A DNA stretch of 46,185 bases from Chloroflexus sp. (GCA_020723995.1 DYHT01000013.1:1-46185); one strand, 5' to 3'. Numbered from the stretch's first letter, positions 17,579 to 25,917 are shown. Notes: generated from the sequence alone by a model not told the origin. A program made the numbers and translations.

Positions 17579-18601
17579 GTGCCACGAATTTGCATTATCC
17601 CCAAGGCCGCCAACATTGGCGGAGTAACCTCCTTCCAGCAAAAACTCAGCGTGGGACTGGCGCGGCGCGGCGTGGAGGTCTGTCACGACCTCGGCGATAC
17701 GCCTTACGACGCGGTGCTGCTGACCGGCGGCATGCGCCAACTGTGCGCGCTGCGGCAGGCGCGGCGGCGCGGCGTACGCGTCGTCCAGCGGCTGGACGGG
17801 ATCAACTGGATCCACCGCCGGCGGCGCACGGGCTGGCGTCATTACCTGCGCGCCGAATACGGCAACCGGCTGTTGGCTCATGTCCGCGCCCGCATCGCCA
17901 CTCAGATCGTCTACCAGTCCGAATTCGTGCGCGACTGGTGGGAAGATTGGTTCGGCGCGACACGCGCCCCGAGCGTCGTCATTCACAACGGTGTGGATTT
18001 AGAAACATATTCCCCTGTAGGGCGGGTTTCATACCCGCCGGAAGCGAGATACCGCCTATTGATCGTGGAAGGCAGCCTGAGCGGTGGATATGATATGGGG
18101 CTGGAATGGGCGGTGCGGCTGGCAGAGTCCTTGGCCGAGAGTTATCAGTTCCCGATGGAATTGATGGTTGTTGGCCGCATCTCGCCGCACATCCAATCTG
18201 CCTGGCAAAAAAACAGCCGCGTCCCCATCCTGTGGGCTGGGGCGCTGCCCGGCGAGCGCATCCCCGAAATTGACCGTTCGGCGCATCTGCTGTTCTCGGC
18301 CGACTTGAACTCGGCCTGTCCCAATTCGGTCATCGAGGCGCTGGCCTGCGGTTTACCGGTGGTGGCCTTCAGCACCGGCGCTTTAACCGAGTTGGTGACC
18401 GGCGATTCAGGCCGCCTCGTCCCATACGGCGGCAACCCGTGGCGAATTGATCCGCCTGATCTGCCTGCCCTGGCTACGGCCGCGGCGCAAATACTGCGCG
18501 CTCTACCCAACTTCCGGGGCGCGGCGCGGGTACGCGCGGAGGAGGCGTTTTCGTTGGAGAGGATGGTTGATAATTATCTGGATGCCTTGCTTGGCAAGTG
18601 A
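17579..18601 (+). CDS. Glycosyltransferase, GT4-like
   Basis: A 340-residue GT-B glycosyltransferase. The N-terminal domain begins PRICIIPKAANIGGVTSFQQKL. The C-terminal domain has VVIHNGVDLETY, HLLFSADLNSACPNSVIEALACGLPVVAFSTGALTELV, the nucleotide-sugar EX7E-type motif. GTG at 17579 gives the family N-terminus; TATAAT lies at 17567-17572, only 6 nt upstream, so either transcription starts at the codon or an earlier GTG at 17549 (after AGGAGG) is used. A palindrome GGCGGGT..ACCCGCC at 18021-18039 is read in frame as part of a loop. It likely acts in cell-surface polysaccharide synthesis with the neighbouring genes. Confidence 0.85.
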   Translation: MPRICIIPKAANIGGVTSFQQKLSVGLARRGVEVCHDLGDTPYDAVLLTGGMRQLCALRQARRRGVRVVQRLDGINWIHRRRRTGWRHYLRAEYGNRLLAHVRARIATQIVYQSEFVRDWWEDWFGATRAPSVVIHNGVDLETYSPVGRVSYPPEARYRLLIVEGSLSGGYDMGLEWAVRLAESLAESYQFPMELMVVGRISPHIQSAWQKNSRVPILWAGALPGERIPEIDRSAHLLFSADLNSACPNSVIEALACGLPVVAFSTGALTELVTGDSGRLVPYGGNPWRIDPPDLPALATAAAQILRALPNFRGAARVRAEEAFSLERMVDNYLDALLGK

Positions 18602-18608
18602 CCAGTGA

Positions 18609-18992
18609 AAGGAACTGGTTACGGGTAACTGGCGACTGACACTCTACGAGTGGTGGGTCACACCGCACCGCATTGACGGCCTTCCTCTCCATGACTTCAT
18701 GATGGCGGCCAATGCCAGGCAGGGGACAGTTTTCGGCACAGATGAGGAAGGTGCGGTCTCCGCGCCAGCCCGCTTTGACCTCTCGAACCTGAATATCCAA
18801 CGTTATGGCGACTTGGCCATTGCCAGTTACACCCTGCTGGTCAGCGCGGCCTTACCCGGAGGCGTGCGCGTCACCTCCCATAACGAAAGCCGTGTGATGG
18901 TCAAACTGGACGGCGCGTGGAAAGTCGTGCATGTGCATAAATCTCCGACGTGGAATGCACCGCATGTACCAATACCAGGCGAGAACAGATAG
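18609..18992 (+). pseudogene. 5'-truncated NTF2/SnoaL-like protein relic
   Basis: An open frame after a stop at 18606 reads LTLYEWWVTPHRIDGLPLHDF.. then ..RFDLSNLNIQRYGDLAIASY, and ends in DGAWKVVHVHKSP. This is the second half of an NTF2-like (SnoaL/CaMKII-association type) domain. The expected N-terminal helix is missing; upstream is a CAGTGAAAGGAACTGGTTAC-type repeat. The ATG at 18699 is internal to the domain and has no ribosome binding site. I read it as a gene that lost its 5' end. Confidence 0.6.
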
Positions 18993-18995
18993 AAC

Positions 18996-19272
18996 TTTAC
19001 CACCAAGTCACGAAGACACCAGGAAGATTAAATTTGGAAAACATCTATGAGGTCTGCTTTTGCCACGAACTTAAAAAGCGCGGCCTGACTTACCTGAGGC
19101 AGGTTGTTATCCCAATCACGTATGACGGCACCCACAAGGCTCAGTTGTTGTCACAGATGAAACTGAGCGGCAAGCGTCTCGGTTTCCTTATAAACTTCAA
19201 CGTTCCGGTTATCAAATACAGTATCAAACAGATGATTTTATAGGTTTCGTGCCTTCGCGACTTTGTGGTAAA
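18996..19272. mobile_element. Element with 22-bp inverted ends and a GxxExxY relic
   Basis: The left end 18996-19017 (TTTACCACCAAGTCACGAAG..) and the reverse complement of the right end 19251-19272 (TTTACCACAAAGTCGCGAAG..) match at 19 of 22 bases. The 277-bp unit contains only the decayed GxxExxY frame. Shorter elements with related ends occur at 6917-6976 and 29027-29094. Calling it mobile is inference from the terminal inverted repeats and dispersal. Confidence 0.6.
19035..19243 (+). pseudogene. GxxExxY-type protein with internal deletion
   Basis: The frame reads LENIYEVCFCHELKKRGLTY.. and ..LRQVVIPITYDG, then jumps to THKAQLLSQMKLSGKRLGFL and INFNVPVIKYSIKQMIL. These are the beginning and end of a GxxExxY-family domain. 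Intact members have about 35 further residues between YDG and the AQLLSYLK segment, including the strand with the acidic/ExK residues of the PD-(D/E)xK fold. The first Gly of the family motif is also lost. It is therefore an inactive remnant, lying between inverted repeats. Confidence 0.72.
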
Positions 19273-19282
19273 GAACCTCCTA

Positions 19283-20152
19283 ATGCGCAAATTCTTCTTG
19301 ACGCTGGCTGCCTTCGTTGCTCGAATTCTTCCGGCACCTCTGAAACAGACCATTTATAAAATTGGTCTGCTGGCGCGACTGATCCGCGGTTTGCTGAATA
19401 AGGCCGCTCCAACCGGATTGACTCAGGTCAAAATTGCGGCAGGTGATCTGGCTGGATTCACGCTCCTGCTCGACCTGCAAACCGAGAAAGACTACTGGCT
19501 AGGTACTTATGAGCCGGAATTGCAAGCGGCTTTGCGCGCGCTGGTCAAACCTGGCATGGTCGCCTACGATGTCGGCGCGAACATCGGCTACGTGACTTTA
19601 TTGCTGGCCCGCGCCGTCGGCGAGAGGGGGCGCGTCTTCGCTTTCGAAGCCCTACCAGCCCACGTAGAACGGTTGCGCGCCAATGTCAAGCTAAACGGCA
19701 TGGAGTCGCGGGTCATGATCTTTTCCGGCGCGGTTACATCCAGTGAGTCCCCCGTGCGCTTTTTGGTGCATGGCCTGGATGGAATGGGCAAGGCCGAAGG
19801 CTCGGCCGGGCGGCGGGCGGATGATTACAAATCCGAGATCACAGTTCCCGGCATCTCTCTGGATGAATTTGTCTACACAAACGGCAACACGCCGCCGCAA
19901 GTCATCAAGATGGACATCGAAGGCGGCGAAGTGCTGGCCCTGCCAGGGATGAGCCGCGTGTTGGCGGAGGCGCGCCCGCTGATGTTGCTGGAATTGCACG
20001 GCCAGCAATCGGCGCGCCTGGCTTGGGAGACGCTGGCCGCCGCCGGCTATGAGATTTACTGGATGAAGCGCGGCCTTCCAGTCGTGCCCTCGCTGGCAAT
20101 GCTAGATTGGAAGGCTTACCTTATAGCGAGGTATGTGGCTCGGGATACGTGA
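19283..20152 (+). CDS. FkbM family methyltransferase
   Basis: A 289-residue SAM-dependent methyltransferase. After an N-terminal helical segment, SAM motif I is VAYDVGANIGYVTLLLARAVG, followed by GRVFAFEALPAHVERL, then ISLDEFV and the family signature PQVIKMDIEGGEVLALPGM, ending MLLELHG. FkbM enzymes O-methylate sugars or other small moieties; next to two glycosyltransferases a role in methylating surface glycans is plausible. ATG at 19283 is chosen because the GTG at 19265 lies in the right inverted repeat of the upstream element. No clear ribosome binding site is seen. Confidence 0.85.
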   Translation: MRKFFLTLAAFVARILPAPLKQTIYKIGLLARLIRGLLNKAAPTGLTQVKIAAGDLAGFTLLLDLQTEKDYWLGTYEPELQAALRALVKPGMVAYDVGANIGYVTLLLARAVGERGRVFAFEALPAHVERLRANVKLNGMESRVMIFSGAVTSSESPVRFLVHGLDGMGKAEGSAGRRADDYKSEITVPGISLDEFVYTNGNTPPQVIKMDIEGGEVLALPGMSRVLAEARPLMLLELHGQQSARLAWETLAAAGYEIYWMKRGLPVVPSLAMLDWKAYLIARYVARDT

Positions 20153-20176
20153 TGAGTGATGAGTAATGAGTGAGGG

Positions 20177-21301
20177 ATGGACGAGTTGACTTTTCGCGGA
20201 CGGGTTGGGGTGCAGCAGCGCGTGCTGCCTGTTTACCGCGTCCCATTTTTCGACGCCCTGGCGGATGCCTGCGACGGCGGGCTGGGCGTCTTCGCCGGGC
20301 AGCCGCGCCCGGATGAAGCCATCGCAACCACGGACTCGTTGCTCGTTTCTCGTTACTTCCCCGCTCGTAACCTGCACCTGCTGCGTGGGCCGCTCTATTT
20401 GTGCTGGCAGGGCGGATTTATCCAATGGTTGGAGGACTGGCAACCGGATGCCTTGATTGTGGAGGCCAATCCGCGCTATCTCTCGACTCCGGCGGCTTTG
20501 AATTGGACGCACCGGATGAATGTGCCAGTCATCGGCTGGGGGCTGGGTTCGCCACTGCTTACGGGACCCTTATCCAGTTTGCGAAAAACCGCGCGTCTGC
20601 GCTTCTTGAGCCGCTTCAACGCTCTCATCACCTACAGTCAGCGCGGCGCAAAGGAGTACGCTGACCTGGGTTTTCCTGCCGATAAAATCTTCGTCGCCCC
20701 CAACGCCTCCGCACCTCGTCCCACTGCACCCCTGCCCTCCCGCCCCACTACTTTTATGGAGCGCCCCACTGTCCTCTTTGTCGGCCGTCTCCAGGCCCGC
20801 AAGCGCGTGGACAACCTGCTGCACGCCTGTGCCTCGCTGCCGGATAATCTCCAGCCGCGCCTGCTCATCGTCGGCGAGGGGCCTGAGCGCGAAAACCTGG
20901 AGACCCTGACGAAGGAAGTGTATCCGCGCGCCGAATTCGTCGGCCCGAAATTCGGGGATGAACTTGCTCCTTACTTCGCCGCTGCCGACCTGTTCGTCCT
21001 GCCTGGCACGGGCGGGCTGGCGGCCCAGGAGGCCATGTCTTATGGCCTGCCTGTCATCATGGGCCAGGGCGATGGCACCAACGACGACCTGGTGCGCCCC
21101 GCCAATGGCTGGCAGATCCCGCCGGATGATCCCGGCGCGCTGAAAGATGCGCTCCACGCGGCGCTCTCCGACGCTCCACGCTTGCGGGCGATGGGCGCAG
21201 AATCCTACCGCATCGCGGCAGAGGAGATCAATTTGGAGAAGATGGTGGGGGTGTTTGTGGAAGTTCTGGCGTTCTGCGCTGGCGCAGTTCGCCGCGCGTG
21301 A
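20177..21301 (+). CDS. Glycosyltransferase, GT4 family
   Basis: A 374-residue GT-B enzyme. The N-terminal half runs VGVQQRVLPVYRVPFFDALA to the hinge; the C-terminal half has PTVLFVGRLQARKRVDNLL, LLIVGEGPERENLE, and FVLPGTGGLAAQEAMSYGLPVIM, the donor-binding EX7E-type motif. It probably transfers a sugar onto a surface glycan precursor. The gene overlaps the 3' end of the convergent EamA transporter by 74 nt. A GTGATGAGTGATGAGTAATGAG tract (20150-20171) precedes the start, so the exact start is uncertain. Confidence 0.86.
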   Translation: MDELTFRGRVGVQQRVLPVYRVPFFDALADACDGGLGVFAGQPRPDEAIATTDSLLVSRYFPARNLHLLRGPLYLCWQGGFIQWLEDWQPDALIVEANPRYLSTPAALNWTHRMNVPVIGWGLGSPLLTGPLSSLRKTARLRFLSRFNALITYSQRGAKEYADLGFPADKIFVAPNASAPRPTAPLPSRPTTFMERPTVLFVGRLQARKRVDNLLHACASLPDNLQPRLLIVGEGPERENLETLTKEVYPRAEFVGPKFGDELAPYFAAADLFVLPGTGGLAAQEAMSYGLPVIMGQGDGTNDDLVRPANGWQIPPDDPGALKDALHAALSDAPRLRAMGAESYRIAAEEINLEKMVGVFVEVLAFCAGAVRRA

Positions 21302-22133
21302 GCAGGAGAACCGCTGCCAGGATCAACCCGCCGCCCAGCAGGGAGACAGGCGGCAGGGCCTCGCCGAAGAGCAGCGCGGCCAGCACCACCGTGACAACCG
21401 GTTCGAGGGTGGAAAGCATCGAGGCGTCCGTCGGGCCGATGCGTTTGAGTCCCGCCAGAAAAGTTGCGACCGGAATGACGGTGGCGATGAGCGTCACCGC
21501 CGCGACGGCCAGCCAGCCCGCGCTCGTGACCGGCCAGTGCGGGCCGTTGACGGCTGTCAGCGCGCCGTAGACGATGCCGGCCGCCGCAAAGATGACTGTG
21601 GAAGATCCCACCGCCGATACCTGCCGCATCACCCCCGTTCCGATGATGATATAGACCGAATAGATCGCCGCGGCGGACAGTGCCAGCAGGATGCCGGTCC
21701 ACTGGCCGCCCTGCGGGTTGGCGGTCAGCGCCGCGCCGAGGGTAGCCAGTCCGAGCGCGATGATCTTGACGCGGTTGATCTTCTCTTTGAGGAAGATGGC
21801 CGACAGGACGGCGACGAAAGTCGGGTAGAGATAGAGCAGCAGGGCCACCAGTCCCACCGAGGCGTATTGGATGGCGGTCAGGTAGGAAAAGGATTGTCCG
21901 ACGTAGCCGATTGCACCCATGCCGACCAGTCGGGCGAGCGTCCCGCCGCGCGGCAGGGATTCGCGGCGGAATACGAGCAATACCGCCATAAGTAGGGCGG
22001 AAAAGGTAAAACGTAGAAAGAGCAGGGTGAAGGTATCCAGCCCGGCGGCGTAGGCGTAGCGGCCAAAGATGGCCAGCGTCCCAAACGAGGCGGCGGAGAT
22101 GGCGATGAGGATGACGCCGATTATGCGATTCAT
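21228..22133 (-). CDS. EamA/DMT family transporter
   Basis: A 301-residue inner-membrane protein with ten predicted helices in two homologous halves, typical of the drug/metabolite transporter superfamily. It starts MNRIIGVILIAISAASFGTLAIFGRYAY; the second repeat begins GILLALSAAAIYSVYIIIG. The substrate cannot be read. The C-terminal tail is Pro-rich and overlaps the convergent glycosyltransferase gene. Confidence 0.88.
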   Translation of the reverse strand: MNRIIGVILIAISAASFGTLAIFGRYAYAAGLDTFTLLFLRFTFSALLMAVLLVFRRESLPRGGTLARLVGMGAIGYVGQSFSYLTAIQYASVGLVALLLYLYPTFVAVLSAIFLKEKINRVKIIALGLATLGAALTANPQGGQWTGILLALSAAAIYSVYIIIGTGVMRQVSAVGSSTVIFAAAGIVYGALTAVNGPHWPVTSAGWLAVAAVTLIATVIPVATFLAGLKRIGPTDASMLSTLEPVVTVVLAALLFGEALPPVSLLGGGLILAAVLLLTRGELRQRRTPELPQTPPPSSPN

Positions 22134-22145
22134 ACACCGGCTGCA

Positions 22146-22475
22146 TCAATCCACAATGAACAGTTTGGCTCCCGTTTCTGTGTGGGAACGGTGCGGGGCG
22201 ACATCGTCGGCGACTTCGTAACTTGTCCCAGGCATGAGCTTGAACTGCCTCCCATCCTTGAGTTCGGTAATCAGTTCGCCTTCCAGGACGAGGAGAACAT
22301 GCCCGCGACTGCACCAGTGATCGGCGAAATAGCCTGGCGTGTACTCGACCATGCGGACGCGGATGTTGCCGATCTCCAGCGTCCGCCAGAGCGCCATTCC
22401 TGTTTCGCCGGGATGCTCGCTGGGCGCAATCTGGCTCCAATCGGTAAAACGGAAAGGGACATTTTGGATTTTCAT
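22146..22475 (-). CDS. DHCW-motif cupin fold protein
   Basis: A 109-residue single-domain cupin. The motif ADHWCSRGHVLLVLEGEL is the hallmark of the DHCW cupin family (here DHWC order). It continues with LMPGTSYEVADDVAPHRSHTETGAKLFIVD. GGAGGT lies just upstream of ATG 22475, which makes this start better than the longer frame from 22577. Function of the family is unknown. It lies directly upstream of the transporter gene (12 nt) and may be co-transcribed with it. Confidence 0.82.
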   Translation of the reverse strand: MKIQNVPFRFTDWSQIAPSEHPGETGMALWRTLEIGNIRVRMVEYTPGYFADHWCSRGHVLLVLEGELITELKDGRQFKLMPGTSYEVADDVAPHRSHTETGAKLFIVD

Positions 22476-22485
22476 AAGTACCTCC

Positions 22486-22623
22486 AAACCGCTTGTACTT
22501 CCGTTCGCCTTCGAGGAGACCTTTTGGATCGGGCAAGAATGCGCCGTGAATGAAGGTGAGGCGGACATGGTCTCCATAGACGTTGATCTGGCATATCCCG
22601 GCGCTGATCGGCCCGCCGCGTTT
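22486..22623 (-). pseudogene. Relic of a DUF1801-like gene (C-terminal part)
   Basis: The minus-strand frame reads ICQINVYGDHVRLTFIHGAF.. ending ..LLEGERKYKRF. It resembles the end of the DUF1801/YdhG domain (HVxLxFxxGxxLPDPxGLLEG). No N-terminal part or start codon is present. It runs into the ribosome-binding region of the cupin gene. Confidence 0.55.
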
Positions 22624-22635
22624 CTCAGACGCCCG

Positions 22636-22767
22636 GCCGTTCACCAGCAGGGTCAGGCAGGTGATGGCGCAGCCCTAGACGCCGATGGTAGCTTCATTAT
22701 CGAAACCCAATTTGATATCTTTCCAGCACGGGTCACGCTGGGGGAGGTAGTTGGGGGTAAAAGACAT
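22636..22767 (-). pseudogene. N-terminal fragment of a small C39-like/papain-fold gene
   Basis: A well-formed start (AGGAGG upstream of ATG 22767) opens MSFTPNYLPQRDPCWKDIKL and reaches a TAG at 22675-22677. In the same frame beyond the stop is GCAITCLTLLVNG, which resembles the active-site Cys helix of C39-type peptidases (DGCALTCLTML). The rest of the gene is missing; the DUF1801-like relic follows. Truncated and interrupted. Confidence 0.55.
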
Positions 22768-22852
22768 GCAGCCTCCTGAATGTACTCATTATAGGGAAAG
22801 CGGGGAGAGATTGCAAGTGGATTCAGAAGAACCGGGATGTCATTATGATAAA

Positions 22853-24268
22853 ATGGATTTGAGGCTTTGCCATAGAATGATTGTCGAAGAAATCCGCCTG
22901 GTTCGTGTCAACCAGAATCCCCCTTATGATTACCGAGAGGAGTTAGTCAAACTACTCTCAGAAGATTTGGATTTTCACGGTCAAGGAAACGGGGTGAAAT
23001 CTCATATTTTCCATTCATTTCCCGCTAAATTTCCTCCTCACCTGCCTCGTAAATTTATCAATGGTTTGACAAATGAGAATGATATTGTACTAGACTCGAT
23101 GGCGGGTTCCGGCACAACCATTCTCGAAGCGCTACTGGCCCGGCGGAATGGCTTGGGCTTTGACATAGATCCGCTCGCCCTGAAAATTGCATCTATCAAG
23201 GTCACAGCGTTGGATTTGAATTCAGTTGTTGAAACGGGTAAACATATCGTCTCAAATGCTCGCGCCGCTTATAACGAAAATCGTGACGCTTTGATCAGTA
23301 AGCTAGAGACAAAATGGGATGTAAAAACGCGGGAATTCATTGACTACTGGTTTACTCAGGAAACACAACTGGAACTGCTGGCGCTGATTTTGCAAATTGA
23401 GGCAATCCACCAGCCCGATTTGCGTGCCTTTTTTGAGTTGGTTTTTTCAGCAACCATTATCACTAAGTCAGGCGGCGTATCTCTGGCTCTGGATTTGGCG
23501 CATACGCGCCCGCACAAGGCTAAACTTGTTGTGAGCAGGTCAGGGGACATTATTACCGGCGAAAGAGCCGAAAATGGGCGTTCGGCCTTCTTGACAAAAG
23601 TACTCCGTTCGTCTTTTGACGAGTTCGAGAAACGCCTAAAAATCAATTTGGATGGCTTGATCATTTCCGCGCCGAAGGGCATTTCTGCTAAAATTCTCCC
23701 AGGCAATGCAGAATACCTTCCTGTTCCTAACAGCTCCATAGATTTGATCGTCACTTCTCCGCCGTATGCGTCGAATGCCATTGACTATATGCGCGCACAC
23801 AAGTTTTCTTTAGTCTGGATGGGTTTTGCGATTGACTACTTGGGAGAAAAGCGAAAAGAATACATCGGTTCAGAGGCGATTGGCAACGTGAAATTTGAAA
23901 AAATGCCGGCGTTCACTGAGACTCTGCTTGCAAAACTGGCGCAAGAGGACAAGAAAAAAAGCGACGTTGTCCGCCGATATTATTCCGAAATGACACGTGT
24001 TCTAAAAGAGATGTACCGGGTACTCAAGCCTGGAAAAGCAGCCATTGTTGTCGTTGGCAGTTCGGTCATTCGCGGTGTTGATACTGAAACTCAAAACTGT
24101 CTCGCTGAAATCGGCCAAAATCTTGGCTTTGAAGTGCCAAAAATTGGTATTCGTAACCTAGATAGAAATAAACGTATGCTACCAGCCGGCGCAAAGATAG
24201 ATAACAACTCACAAATCCAGCAACGAATGCACCAGGAATTTGTGATAGGCTTTTATAAGCCGCAATAA
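22853..24268 (+). CDS. DNA methyltransferase, TSPPY class (RM island 2)
   Basis: A 471-residue amino-methyltransferase (N4-cytosine or N6-adenine). The N-terminus contains GVKSHIFHSFPAKFPPHLPR, typical of one class of RM methylases. Motif I is DSMAGSGTT (81-89) and catalytic motif IV is VTSPPYASNAIDY (about residues 300-312). The TSPPY form favours N4-cytosine methylation. The start is uncertain between 22853 and 22877. It is followed after 13 nt by a NgoMIV-type nuclease gene. The AT-rich composition differs from flanking genes, suggesting transfer. Confidence 0.85.
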   Translation: MDLRLCHRMIVEEIRLVRVNQNPPYDYREELVKLLSEDLDFHGQGNGVKSHIFHSFPAKFPPHLPRKFINGLTNENDIVLDSMAGSGTTILEALLARRNGLGFDIDPLALKIASIKVTALDLNSVVETGKHIVSNARAAYNENRDALISKLETKWDVKTREFIDYWFTQETQLELLALILQIEAIHQPDLRAFFELVFSATIITKSGGVSLALDLAHTRPHKAKLVVSRSGDIITGERAENGRSAFLTKVLRSSFDEFEKRLKINLDGLIISAPKGISAKILPGNAEYLPVPNSSIDLIVTSPPYASNAIDYMRAHKFSLVWMGFAIDYLGEKRKEYIGSEAIGNVKFEKMPAFTETLLAKLAQEDKKKSDVVRRYYSEMTRVLKEMYRVLKPGKAAIVVVGSSVIRGVDTETQNCLAEIGQNLGFEVPKIGIRNLDRNKRMLPAGAKIDNNSQIQQRMHQEFVIGFYKPQ

Positions 24269-24281
24269 TTCGGGAGGAGTC

Positions 24282-25131
24282 ATGACCATATCCAAAGTGC
24301 GAAGCGCTTATCACCGGGTAGTTTGCGAGAAGGCTATCAGGATCAAAAAAGGAACCAAGGGGGAATACCCGAACTTTGCCGATGGAGACAACCGGTCGAG
24401 CATAGAAATTGCCTGGAGCATTGCTCGCGAGTTGGGCTATTCCCCCAATTACGATGAACTCAAAGAGCAGACCATTGACAATGTTTTTGAGGATGCAACC
24501 AAAGATTTCCTCGAAGATGCTTTCTCGCTTTTGGCGCATTTGCGTCCTGGACGGTGGTACTATTCTACTGATAAATTGTCCATTTCCGGATTTGCCCAAT
24601 ATGAGCATTTGGCTGAATTGGATAAGAAGGTCAAATCGGACAGAACTTTGGTATCTGTATTGGGAGTAGGTTACATTGTCAAACCTGATATCGTTGTGGG
24701 AAGATACCCGGTTCCGGATGAGGAAATCAACAAAAGAACCAAGATTCTGGAAGGGCAAATCGCCGCGCTGACACCTTTACGGGAAAAGAATCAGGGGACA
24801 ATGCTCTTACATGCGAGTATTTCTTGTAAATGGACTTTGAGGAGCGACCGGTCTCAAAATGCGCGGACGGAAGCGCTGAACTTGATTAGAAATCGCAAGG
24901 GGAATCTACCGCATGTAGTTGCTGTGACGGCGGAACCCCTTCCTAACAAGAATTGCAACTTTGGCGCTTGGAACCGGTGACATAGACTGCGTTTATCACT
25001 TTGCCTTGCCGGAACTGAGAGCGGCAATTCAGAAAACCGGCAACGAAGATCAAATGGATATGCTGGCTTCCATGATTGAGGGGCAGCGACTGCGCGATAT
25101 CAGCGACCTGCCATTCGATTTAGCCATTTAG
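24282..25131 (+). pseudogene. NgoMIV-type restriction endonuclease, frameshifted
   Basis: The first frame (24282-24980) gives 232 residues with D136 (KPDIVVGR), S181-C182-K183 (HASISCKW), R187-S-D189-R190 and E197. These residues all sit exactly four before the NgoMIV residues I recall for catalysis (D140, K187, E201) and CCGG recognition (R191, D193, R194). After AEPLPNKN the frame fails, but the next frame continues ATLALGTGDIDCVYHFALPE.. to a stop at 25131, the expected C-terminus. One extra A near 24949-24952 explains it. Corrected length is about 282 residues, close to NgoMIV. Natural mutation or assembly error. Confidence 0.85.
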
Positions 25132-25154
25132 ATTTTGCCAATCCCAGAAATACA

Positions 25155-25192
25155 AAATCCCCGCCGTTGCATGCAGCGGGGATTTCTATTTG
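25155..25192. terminator. Bidirectional terminator between RM island 2 and sdhB
   Basis: AAATCCCCGC (25155-25164) pairs with GCGGGGATTT (25176-25185), with T-rich sequence to the right and an A-rich left flank. It can end both convergent units. Confidence 0.85.
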
Positions 25193-25206
25193 TCCATCGA
25201 GATAAT

Positions 25207-25908
25207 TTAATCCAATTTGCCCGTCACCAGCGCCATCTTCACCTCGCCAATCGCCTTCGTGACCTGTATCTCGCGCGGACAGGCCAGCGTGCAGTTGAAG
25301 ATGGTGTGGCAGCGGTGGATACCGAAGACATCGTTTAAAATCTTCAAGCGTTCCGCGGCCGCGCGGTCGCGGCTGTCAAAGATGAAACGGTGGGCGGTGA
25401 CAATTGCCGCCGGGCCAAGATATTTGTCATTGGCCCAGAAGGAGGGATATGAGGTGGTGCAGCAGGCGCACAGGATGCACTTGGTGGTATCGTCGAATCG
25501 CTCGCGCTCTGCGGGACTCTGGTAGCGTTCCTGCGCCGGTTCGGGTTCGTCGTTGACGAAATACGGCATCACCGAGCGAAAATTCTCGAAGAACGGTTCC
25601 ATGTCCACGATCAGGTCTTTGATGACTTTCAGACCGAGAATCGGTTCGACGGTGATTTTTGCGCCGGTATCACGGACAAGGGTCTTGCAGGCCAGGCGGT
25701 TGAAGCCGTTGATGCGCATCGCGTCCGAACCGCAGATACCGTGCGCGCACGAACGGCGGAAGGAGAGCGTGCCATCTTGATAGCCCTTGACCTTTTCGAG
25801 CAGGTCCAGCACGCGGTCGGTCTCGATGGCGTCCAGTTTGTAGGTCTTGTAACCGGGCTTCTTGTCCTTTTCAGGGTTGTAGCGGAAGACTTTGATTGTT
25901 ACTTGCAT
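25207..25908 (-). CDS. sdhB: Succinate dehydrogenase iron-sulfur subunit
   Basis: A 233-residue SdhB. The N-terminal ferredoxin-like domain carries the [2Fe-2S] cysteines (RRSCAHGICGSDAM..LACKTL). The C-terminal domain carries the CILCACCTTSYPSFW and RCHTIFNCTLACPREI cluster motifs for [4Fe-4S] and [3Fe-4S]. It relays electrons from SdhA to quinone. Start at 25908 has GAGGAAGG upstream; the longer frame would translate a dispersed repeat. Last gene of sdhCDAB. Confidence 0.94.
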   Translation of the reverse strand: MQVTIKVFRYNPEKDKKPGYKTYKLDAIETDRVLDLLEKVKGYQDGTLSFRRSCAHGICGSDAMRINGFNRLACKTLVRDTGAKITVEPILGLKVIKDLIVDMEPFFENFRSVMPYFVNDEPEPAQERYQSPAERERFDDTTKCILCACCTTSYPSFWANDKYLGPAAIVTAHRFIFDSRDRAAAERLKILNDVFGIHRCHTIFNCTLACPREIQVTKAIGEVKMALVTGKLD

Positions 25909-25917
25909 CGTAACCTT

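Noticed and set aside
21205-22644. 479-codon minus-strand frame across the EamA and cupin genes
   Set aside because: Only its first ~50 codons look protein-like (the DUF1801-like relic). The remainder is an out-of-frame shadow of the transporter.
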